This document shows, one piece after another, positions 57,746 to 64,000 of a stretch of 64,000 bases of DNA. The DNA is from an uncultured Elusimicrobiales bacterium. Lineage in GTDB: Bacteria; Elusimicrobiota; Elusimicrobia; Elusimicrobiales; Elusimicrobiaceae. The position numbers and the translations under genes were made by a program. The notes beneath the pieces were generated by a model. The model did not search any database and was not told where the DNA came from. It saw only the letters and a program-made list of their open reading frames with translations. Every line of letters starts with the position of its first letter. The first letter of the stretch is position 1. Location of the stretch: the NCBI GenBank assembly GCA_910576915.1, contig CAJTJT010000004.1:1-64000 (forward strand), read 5' to 3'.

Positions 57746-59689
57746 TTACATCAAAATCATTCTCAGTATGCCCGCCGACAGGAACGCCAAAGACAGCGTC
57801 AGCGCAACCACTTTAAACGTATCTTTCCAGCCGCTTTCGCGCAGCATCACAAAAAACGTCGCCACGCAAGGCAAGTACATCGCCATAAACACGCACGCGA
57901 CAACGAGCGATTGCGGCGGCAGGTTAAACGGCTCCAGGAGCGCGATGGATACGTCTTTGCGCAGGAACCCCAAAATTAAAAGCGGCGTGGTTTCGCCTGG
58001 CAGGCCCAAGAGCTTTTCCACGGGCAGACGCGAAATTCTTGTAATAAAATTCGTCACGCCGGAAAGCTGCATCAAGTCCACAAACAAAATACCCGCCAAA
58101 ATCAGCGGCAGCGCGTCGCACAGGTATTCTTTCATGCGAATCCACAACTTGCGCGCAAGCGGTTTTAATTGCGGAATCTGCCAGGAGGGGATTTCCATAA
58201 ACAGCTCGGGCGTATCGCCTTTCATCATTTTATTAAGCACGGTGCCCGCCAAAATCCCGTTAATAAATAACGCGCCGAATACAATCAGCATGTATTTAAG
58301 GCCGTGGGGGGACAAAATGGAAATAATCATGGCCGTTTGCGAAATACACGGCGCCAGCACCAAAATCAGCGCAAGCGCGATAATCCGCTCCCGGCGCGTT
58401 TCCAGCACGCGGATACCCATTACCGCCGGAACTTTACAGCCAAACCCCAGCATAATGGGTAGTGACCCATACCCGTGCAAGCCGATTTTGTGCAAAATGC
58501 CGTCCAGGAGCACGGCCAGGCGGGGAAGGTACCCCAAATCGCCCAAAAACCCCAAAAGCGCATAAAACGCCAGCACATAGGACATTACGTCGACAAGTGC
58601 CAGCTTTAGACCGTCCGTTAAGAGGCCGAAATAGTGCTCTCCGCCGTCGCCCAAAAGCAGCATGCCGAGCATATTGTCTTTCCACGGGCCGAACAGATTT
58701 TCCAAAAACGGCACGTAATAATTTTCGTAGAGCGGGTCCACAAAATCAATAATGCTTTCGCCCACGAAACGCACCAAAAAGAACGAGGCGATAAGCACCA
58801 AAAACGCAATCGGCAAGCCGGTGGCGGGGGTAGTCGCCCATCCCTGCAAATGTTCCCAAAACGACGGGTGTTTATGCTTTACCGTCTGCACTTTTTGGAT
58901 AATGTTCCCGATGATATGCCATTTTTCTTCGGCCGATTCCGGCACCACTAACGGGGAACGCGTTTCTTCCCGTTCCGCTACTTTGGGCGCCACTTCCGCC
59001 AGTTCTTTGAGGCCCTCACCCGTGGAAGCCACCGTCGGGATAACGGGAATGCCCAACATTTTGGAAAGCGCTTTTACGTCAATTTGAATCCCTTTGCGCT
59101 GGGCTTCGTCAAATTTGTTCAAGAGTAAAATGACGGGTTTTCTGAGCGACAAAATTTCCAGCACGAAATACAGGTTGCGCTCCAGGTGAGACGCGTCGGA
59201 CACGCAGACGATAAAATCGTACTCCAGTTCTTTAAACAGGTTGCGTTTTTTGCCTTCGATGAGCCATTCTTCTTCCAGGCGGTACAGGCCGGGAATGTCG
59301 ATAATATCGTACGATTCTCCGTCAAACTGCGTCTGCCCGTAGTTAAGACCCACGGTGGTGCCGGGGAAGTTGGACGAGATAATGCCAATCCCCGTCAGGC
59401 GCGAAAAAATCAAACTCTTGCCCACATTGGGGTTTCCGGCCAGGAGAAATGTGTTTTTTTTGGAAGTGACGAGAATCTTTTTGGCGGTTTCGCGCCCAAT
59501 GGCCACTTCCGTCCCGGAAACGCTGATTACGACAGGGCTGGAGCCTTTCTGACGCGTAACAAACTGCCCGCGGACTATTCCCATAGCCGCCAATTTTTCG
59601 GCCATTTTGGGAGTAGTTTGTATTTCGCGGATTTGGGCGGTGTTGCCCGGTTTTAATTGGTGTAAAGTGCGGAAATTTTCTGTTTGCAT
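57746..59689 (-). CDS. feoB: Ferrous iron transporter, FeoA-FeoB fusion
   Basis: A 647-aa iron(II) importer read from ATG 59689; a longer reading from TTG 59743 would overlap the -35 box. Residues about 8-75 are a FeoA-type SH3-like domain (LHQLKPGNTAQIREIQ, then MAEKLAAMGIVRGQFVTRQ and ISVSGTEVAIGRETAKKILV). The G domain has G1 GNPNVGKS, G2 TTVG, G3 DIPG and G4 NKFD. Then come two gate regions and about eight membrane segments with LGFGCKVPAVMGIRVLETRRERI. FeoA and FeoB are separate in most bacteria; fusions are a known minority. Confidence 0.94.
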   Translation of the reverse strand: MQTENFRTLHQLKPGNTAQIREIQTTPKMAEKLAAMGIVRGQFVTRQKGSSPVVISVSGTEVAIGRETAKKILVTSKKNTFLLAGNPNVGKSLIFSRLTGIGIISSNFPGTTVGLNYGQTQFDGESYDIIDIPGLYRLEEEWLIEGKKRNLFKELEYDFIVCVSDASHLERNLYFVLEILSLRKPVILLLNKFDEAQRKGIQIDVKALSKMLGIPVIPTVASTGEGLKELAEVAPKVAEREETRSPLVVPESAEEKWHIIGNIIQKVQTVKHKHPSFWEHLQGWATTPATGLPIAFLVLIASFFLVRFVGESIIDFVDPLYENYYVPFLENLFGPWKDNMLGMLLLGDGGEHYFGLLTDGLKLALVDVMSYVLAFYALLGFLGDLGYLPRLAVLLDGILHKIGLHGYGSLPIMLGFGCKVPAVMGIRVLETRRERIIALALILVLAPCISQTAMIISILSPHGLKYMLIVFGALFINGILAGTVLNKMMKGDTPELFMEIPSWQIPQLKPLARKLWIRMKEYLCDALPLILAGILFVDLMQLSGVTNFITRISRLPVEKLLGLPGETTPLLILGFLRKDVSIALLEPFNLPPQSLVVACVFMAMYLPCVATFFVMLRESGWKDTFKVVALTLSLAFLSAGILRMILM

Positions 59690-59714
59690 AAAAGTTAGTT
59701 TATCCTTACTTTTA

Positions 59715-59743
59715 ATTTTACCACTATTGTACGTGCTTGACAA
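59715..59743 (-). promoter_or_regulatory. Promoter of feoAB
   Basis: Minus strand: TTGTCA (59738-59743), 17-nt spacer, TAAAAT (59715-59720). AAGGA follows before the ATG at 59689. Confidence 0.65.
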
Positions 59744-59832
59744 GGGGGGAAATCTCCGACGAAGAAACCTAAAACGCGTTCAATTTTTGTATAATTTAAA
59801 TATAATTTTTACCGAATAATAGGAGAATAATT

Positions 59833-60003
59833 ATGGCTTACAAAGTGAACCCGGATGTTTGCATTAACTGCGGCGCTTGCGAATCCGCCTGCCCCGTGGC
59901 CGCCATCAGCGAAGTGGACGGCAAAAGAAACATTGACGCGACCAAATGCATTGAATGCGGCGCCTGCGCCGGCACCTGCCCGGTGAGCGCGATTTCTCTG
60001 TAA
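59833..60003 (+). CDS. 2[4Fe-4S] ferredoxin
   Basis: A 56-aa electron carrier of the clostridial type. Two iron-sulfur motifs, CINCGACESACP (about 10-21) and CIECGACAGTCP (about 40-51), supply the eight Cys ligands in CxxCxxCxxxCP order. It begins MAYKVNPDV and ends VSAISL. AGGAGA is placed well before the ATG. It should be abundant in an anaerobe and serve hydrogenases, pyruvate:ferredoxin oxidoreductase or similar enzymes. Its gene end is repeated downstream. Confidence 0.96.
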   Translation: MAYKVNPDVCINCGACESACPVAAISEVDGKRNIDATKCIECGACAGTCPVSAISL

Positions 60004-60021
60004 GAAATTTGCGACAACGCT

Positions 60022-60056
60022 TTAAAGCCACTCTGCGAAGGGTGGCTTTTATTTTC
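60022..60056 (+). terminator. Terminator of the ferredoxin gene
   Basis: AAAGCCACTC-TGCGAA-GGGTGGCTTTTATTTT. Confidence 0.8.
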
Positions 60057-60148
60057 TTAACGGACAGCCTGCAAGCTAAAGTTTTACCTGCCAGAGCAAA
60101 TTTCTGTAAGAGAAGAGCGCAGGGCAGTTATGCAAGTTTTAAGCAAAG

Positions 60149-60229
60149 CTGCCCGGTGAGCGCGATTTCTCTGTAATTGGGATTTTGCGACGATTTGAAA
60201 CCACCCCGCAAGGGGTGGTTTTTTATTGC
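60149..60229 (+). pseudogene. Second copy of the ferredoxin 3' end plus terminator
   Basis: 60149-60176 repeats 28 nt of the ferredoxin end exactly, encoding the last residues CPVSAISL and the stop. It is followed by TTTTGCGACGATTTGAAACC and a terminator CCACCCC-GCAA-GGGGTGG (60200-60217) homologous to, but not identical with, the first. A more eroded partial copy (AGCAAATTTCTGTAAGAGAA) is at 60095-60114. Confidence 0.85.
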
Positions 60230-60780
60230 CTTTATGCCACATGATATTCCGCCCTTAGTCCTGTTTATAAAAAGCGTCCGGAGTTGCCGTTGTTGTTTGC
60301 AGGCCTTTATCCTGTTTATAAAACGCCTCAAGGCGGAGAAACGTTTTTATTTGTTTGAGCGAAGCGAGTTGTAAAAACGTCCGCCGGGAGTGCGTTTTAT
60401 AGGATCCGGCCTGCGAGTTTTTTGCTTACTTTTTGTCGACACAAAAAGTAAAGAATGTCTTTGATTCTTTTTATGCTGTCATAAAAAAGAATAAGAAAGT
60501 TTTTTGGGTTTCTTTTTTACAAAAAAGAACAAAGAAAAAGCCCTGGGGGATGTGCCCAGGGCTTTGTTCAGAACCGTTCGGGGGGTAAATCGAAAGGTTC
60601 TGGGGGATAAATTGGTTTACCAAACGTTTGGTATACTTCTATCATACATCGTAAAACAAAAAAATGCAAGTTTTTTTCAACATTTCTTTATTTTTGGGGT
60701 TGTTATACCTACATTATAATGTTTTTTAGGAAAAAATCCATAAAATTTTTATAAAAAATTTTCTCCGTTTTGCTATTATA
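60230..60780. repeat. Cluster of long hairpins and palindromes, no gene
   Basis: A nested hairpin spans about 60299-60414: CAGGCC and TATAAAACGC on the left pair with GCGTTTTATA and GGCCTG on the right, enclosing GGCGG/CCGCC and ACGTTTTTA/TAAAAACGT. Next come ACTTTTTGTCGACACAAAAAGT (two arms), TTCTTTTTATG/CATAAAAAAGAA, TTCTTTTTTAC/AAAAAAGAA and AAGCCCTGGG/CCCAGGGCTT. A perfect 16-bp palindrome TACCAAACGTTTGGTA lies at 60618-60633. Short open frames here are not credible. Confidence 0.6.
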
Positions 60781-60800
60781 TAATCATTGGAGGAAAATCT

Positions 60801-62750
60801 ATGAAAAAATTAAGCGTCGTTTTTGTTTTAACGATGGCCGTTCTTCCGCTTTGCGCGCAACAAGCCAAAACCGGGGACGACTATTATACAGGGTATGAAG
60901 GATTAGTTTTGGGCGAAAGCGCGCCGCGCTCCGCCACGGACGCCATTGCACAGCAAGCCGTCCAAACCCCGGGTGACATTTACCGCGGCACCGTGTTCGG
61001 CGCCGAACAGAAAAAATATCACAGCGATACGCTGGGCAACCGCCCCCGCGCCACCACCAAATACGTGTACGATACCTCTTTGGTACGCGCCGTTAAAATC
61101 AGCGATGCGGACCGCGTCCGCACCCTGATGTACGCCAATGTGAACGTAAACGAAAAGAACTACGCCGGCATCACGCCGCTGACCATCGCCGCCGAAAAAG
61201 GCAATATGGACATTATCAAAATGTTGGTGGAAGACGGCAAAGCCAACGTGAACGATAAATCCAGCTACGGCATCACGCCGCTGATTTCCGCCGCGGCCGC
61301 CGGCAACGATGAAGTGGTTTCTTATTTAATTTCCCACGGGGCCGACGTTACCGCCAAAGACGATTTGGGAAAAACCGCCCTTCTGCACGCCGTAAAGGCC
61401 GACAACCCCAAACTCATCGCCAGCTTGATTACGCTTGATAACAAAGCAGTCAATCTGCCCGACAACTCCGGCAACACCGCGCTCATTTACGCGGCCCAAA
61501 ACGGGTTTGACAATAACGTTAAACAACTGCTTGCAGCTGGAGCCAACGCTTCCTACCGCAACCCGGCGACGGGATTGTCCCCGATGGCCGCCGCCGCTGC
61601 CGAAGGGCACGACGACACCATCCGCCTGCTTGCCAAAACAGGCAAAGCGGACGTGAATATTTCGGACCTGTCGGGCCGGACACCTATTTTCTATGCCGTT
61701 GAACAAAACCGCCCCGACGCGCTGCGCACGCTGATTAATCTGGGTGCGGACGTCAACGCCCAGGATAACACCGGCGTAACGCCGCTTATGCGCGCCACCG
61801 CCAAGGACCGCCCGGAATGCGTACAGATTTTGCTTAGAAACAAAAAAACCGACCCCAACATCAAAGACCGCCAGGGCCGCACGGCCATGACGTACAGCGC
61901 CTATGCGCCCGGCACGGAAGCAGCCAAAGCGCTGCTCGCGGCGGGGGCGGACCCGAACGTGCTGGATAACGCAAAAAACACGCCTTTGATGAACGCCATT
62001 AAAGCCAAAAACGACCGCACGGCTTTATTTCTTATCCAACAAGGGGCCGATTTAACCGCCGCCAACGCGGCCGGGCAAAACGCCTTCACGCTGACGGAAG
62101 AATATCTGCCGCAGTCGGCCACCGCGCGTGTGCTGGCCGTCAAAAAAGCCGCCGTACACCAGCAGGCGCTTCAGGTACAGGCGCAGAAACTGGCGGACGT
62201 ACGCGCCCTGGAACAGGAACTCGCCGCGCAAGACGCGATAGTGGCCCAACTCCAAGCTGAAAAAGAAGCCGAGGAAAAAGCCAAAGCGGAAGCGGAAGCC
62301 GCCGCCCTGCGCGCCCAGCTTGAACAGGAATACCAAGCCAAAGCCGCCCAGTTGGAAGAAGACCCCGAACTGGTACGCTTACAACAGCAGCTGGAAGCCG
62401 CCAAAGCCCAAAAAGCGGCCGCGTTGCAGGAAGAACTGGACCGCGAATTTGCGTTAAGAACGGGTAAAGCCGTTCCCACGCCCACCGTACTGGAAGAAGA
62501 AGCCGCCGAAGCCAAACAGGCCGTTTCCGCCGCTAAAACGCAGGTAAGACAGAACGCGGCCAAAGCCAGAACTACCGCAGCCAAACGCCGCAGCACGGCC
62601 AAAGCCAAAGCCGCCAACGCCAAGGCGTCTGCGCAAAATAAAGCCGCCGCGGTAAAAACTTCGGCCAAGAAAACGGCTGCCGCCGCCAAACAAACGGCCC
62701 AAGCCGCCGTGGTTCAGCCGCAAGAAATCAACATGGCAGACATTTTATAG
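60801..62750 (+). CDS. Secreted ankyrin-repeat protein with coiled coil and Lys/Ala-rich tail
   Basis: A 649-aa protein with signal peptide (about 1-19, LCA/QQ). Residues about 90-435 hold roughly ten ankyrin repeats (for example GITPLTIAAEKGNMDIIKMLVEDG, GITPLISAAAAGNDEVVSYLISHGADV and GVTPLMRATAKDRPECVQILL). Residues about 450-555 form an Ala/Glu/Gln-rich coiled coil. The last 90 residues are Lys/Ala/Thr-rich with repeated AKAK and KTAAAAK motifs, like histone H1 or HU-tail sequences. Ankyrin proteins often bind other proteins; an exported one with a basic tail may act in the periplasm or outside. GGAGGA precedes the ATG. Confidence 0.87.
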   Translation: MKKLSVVFVLTMAVLPLCAQQAKTGDDYYTGYEGLVLGESAPRSATDAIAQQAVQTPGDIYRGTVFGAEQKKYHSDTLGNRPRATTKYVYDTSLVRAVKISDADRVRTLMYANVNVNEKNYAGITPLTIAAEKGNMDIIKMLVEDGKANVNDKSSYGITPLISAAAAGNDEVVSYLISHGADVTAKDDLGKTALLHAVKADNPKLIASLITLDNKAVNLPDNSGNTALIYAAQNGFDNNVKQLLAAGANASYRNPATGLSPMAAAAAEGHDDTIRLLAKTGKADVNISDLSGRTPIFYAVEQNRPDALRTLINLGADVNAQDNTGVTPLMRATAKDRPECVQILLRNKKTDPNIKDRQGRTAMTYSAYAPGTEAAKALLAAGADPNVLDNAKNTPLMNAIKAKNDRTALFLIQQGADLTAANAAGQNAFTLTEEYLPQSATARVLAVKKAAVHQQALQVQAQKLADVRALEQELAAQDAIVAQLQAEKEAEEKAKAEAEAAALRAQLEQEYQAKAAQLEEDPELVRLQQQLEAAKAQKAAALQEELDREFALRTGKAVPTPTVLEEEAAEAKQAVSAAKTQVRQNAAKARTTAAKRRSTAKAKAANAKASAQNKAAAVKTSAKKTAAAAKQTAQAAVVQPQEINMADIL

Positions 62751-62763
62751 TAAGCCGATTAAC

Positions 62764-62806
62764 CAATAAAAACTCCCCGGGTGCAAACCCGGGGAGTTTT
62801 TTATTG
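62764..62806 (+). terminator. Terminator of the ankyrin gene
   Basis: CCAATAAAAACTCCCCGGG, loop, then the complementary arm with TTTTTTATTGG; a long A/T-extended hairpin. Confidence 0.88.
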
Positions 62807-62863
62807 GACTAAGAACCCTTGATTCCGTGCGGGCAAGACGATGGCCCCGCGACGTTGTGAAAT

Positions 62864-62897
62864 AAAAACGCCCCGGATGAATACCCGGGGCGGAGTA
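62864..62897 (-). terminator. Terminator of the glycerol-kinase-like gene
   Basis: Minus strand: CCGCCCCGGG-TATTCAT-CCGGGGCGTTTTTATTT. Confidence 0.85.
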
Positions 62898-62909
62898 AAA
62901 GTTGCTTCG

Positions 62910-64000
62910 TTACAACGCGGGTTTGGCTTTGCTCCATTCCACAAACTTGCGCCAGTTTTGGTATTCTTTATCTGCTTCCACGCCAAAAATACCGGGCTGA
63001 ACCGTCCGTTTGACGAGAGGCAAATTCCACGCGTCTTTTGCCGCGCCCAACCGCCGCGCGGCCAAGCGCGCCGCGCCCAACAGCGTGCCTTCGGTTTCTT
63101 CCAGCACGGTTAGTTCCCGCTGTAAAATATCCGCCTGAAACTGCACCAGCGATTCCAAGCGCGAAAGCCCACCCGAAACACTCGTCTGCACCGGGTCCAA
63201 GCCGGACTTGCGCAAATAATACGCCACATCCGCCACCGAAAATGCCACGCCGCGCACAGCTCCGGCCGCCACATCGGCTTTTTTGGTGAGGGGGGAGAGC
63301 CCGGCAATCGCGGGCGAAACGGAAAAGTCCCAATACGGCGCCCCCAAACCGCCCAAAGCAGGCAATAGCCACACGGGCTTTTGGGCCGTTTTGATTAACG
63401 CGTCGGCGGACGCCATATCAATCGCCACGCCGCATTCGTTTAACCACATAAATACGCTGCCCGCCGCGTTTACGGGCCCTTCCAGCAAGATATCGCTTTC
63501 GGAGGAATCTTCCGACACTGCCAGCGAAGTCAACATCCCGGGCAGGCGTTTTGCCTCGCGCCCGGCGTTATAAAGTAAAAACGCACCCGTGCCGTAATTA
63601 ATACTGCACTTGCCCGGCATAAGGTCTGCCGCGTAAGCGGCGGCCTGCTGGTCGCCCGCGCAGGATAAAATAGGAATGTTTACGCCGTTATACTGATAAA
63701 ATCCGTAATCCGCGCCGGAAGGAAGCACCGCGGGTAAAACAGACGCCGGCACGCCAAACGCTTCGCATAAAGGGCGGCTCCACGCGCGCGTATTGATATC
63801 AAACAAAAGCGTACGCTGGGCAAGCGTTGGGTCCGTGGCGAACACGGCTCCGTTCGTCAGACGCCAAATAAAATACGTCGCGGCTGGCCCCATCGCCAGC
63901 GTACCCGCCGCCAGCGCCTCTTGGGCGGACGGACAGTTTTTCAAACACCAGGCGATTTTAGGAGCGGAAAAATAGGGGGTTTTATATAACCCAGTCAGCG
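62910..64000 (-). CDS. FGGY family carbohydrate kinase, glycerol kinase-like (5' end outside window)
   Basis: At least 363 residues; the frame stays open to the window edge, so the N-terminus is missing. The visible part starts in the first lobe (YFSAPKIAWCLKN, then GPAATYFIWRLTNGAVFATDPTLAQRTLLFDI) and includes GDQQAAAYAADLMPGKCSINYGTGAFLL, a hallmark of glycerol kinase-type FGGY proteins. The C-terminal lobe has LPALGGLGAPYWD, GVAFSVADVAYYLRKSGL and VSGGLSRLESLVQFQADIL. Glycerol is the best guess for the substrate. The TTG at 63942-63944 is not taken as the start, because conserved sequence continues upstream. Confidence 0.88.
   Translation of the reverse strand, partial: LTGLYKTPYFSAPKIAWCLKNCPSAQEALAAGTLAMGPAATYFIWRLTNGAVFATDPTLAQRTLLFDINTRAWSRPLCEAFGVPASVLPAVLPSGADYGFYQYNGVNIPILSCAGDQQAAAYAADLMPGKCSINYGTGAFLLYNAGREAKRLPGMLTSLAVSEDSSESDILLEGPVNAAGSVFMWLNECGVAIDMASADALIKTAQKPVWLLPALGGLGAPYWDFSVSPAIAGLSPLTKKADVAAGAVRGVAFSVADVAYYLRKSGLDPVQTSVSGGLSRLESLVQFQADILQRELTVLEETEGTLLGAARLAARRLGAAKDAWNLPLVKRTVQPGIFGVEADKEYQNWRKFVEWSKAKPAL

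Noticed and set aside
60504..60719. 71-aa open frame in the palindrome cluster
   Set aside because: Starts inside an A-rich inverted repeat and reads through a GC hairpin; no ribosome-binding site or similarity.

Overview
The window reads as chromosomal DNA of a Gram-negative gut bacterium. I infer Elusimicrobiota (Elusimicrobium relatives) because three separate PilE-like pseudopilin genes share the same N-terminal signal, Gram-negative envelope genes sit beside Firmicutes-like metabolic genes, and many proteins are recognisable only as small lineage-specific families. This is an inference; no 16S gene is present. No phage, complete insertion sequence or CRISPR array was found.

Layout. 0.2-7.7 kb: a tight run of nine co-directional genes for DNA segregation and the envelope (ftsK, a LolA-like lipoprotein, pgsA, pgpA, an ExbB/ExbD/TonB set, a membrane protein, an SDR), then tRNA-Ser and an array of structured repeats. 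8.2-16.9 kb: a large hybrid histidine kinase and a TolC-adaptor-RND efflux operon with a palindrome at its start site. 17-25.8 kb: a DXS-like gene with a cupin gene, tandem 95-bp repeats, a YbaK deacylase, a secreted HH-motif protein, gap, and a fur-rubrerythrin oxidative stress operon. 26-33.9 kb: a Na/Pi cotransporter, AsmA-like protein, Kdo transferase, an oversized heptosyltransferase and a tandem PC4-like protein. 34-42.6 kb: a Ser/Thr kinase-PP2C pair, groES-groEL with a CIRCE operator, a trypsin-like protein that has lost catalytic residues, a Bax-inhibitor-like protein and pgk. 42.6-46.7 kb: an accessory island with repeated pgk gene ends, two pilins and an outer-membrane barrel behind unusual T12-spacer promoters, secG, tRNA-Leu and more structured repeats. 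46.7-54.2 kb: two EamA transporters, a HAD phosphatase, a cyclodeaminase-like protein and two large uncharacterised proteins. 54.3-64 kb: a repeat-rich gene-free stretch, pepT, a lipoprotein, a structured RNA in front of a third pilin, a FeoA-FeoB fusion, a ferredoxin with a repeated gene end, a palindrome cluster, a secreted ankyrin protein and a glycerol-kinase-like gene cut by the window edge.

The main new signals are: (1) a structured RNA/repeat family directly downstream of both tRNA genes, with stems that covary between copies; (2) tandem copies of gene 3' ends plus terminators behind pgk (three, differing almost only at synonymous positions) and the ferredoxin gene; (3) three near-identical promoters whose -10/-35 spacer is a T12 tract, in front of surface-protein genes, which look phase-variable; (4) a 200-nt multi-hairpin RNA before a pilin gene; and (5) frequent extended -10 promoters, several only 6-7 nt before an ATG that lacks a Shine-Dalgarno sequence, suggesting leaderless mRNAs.
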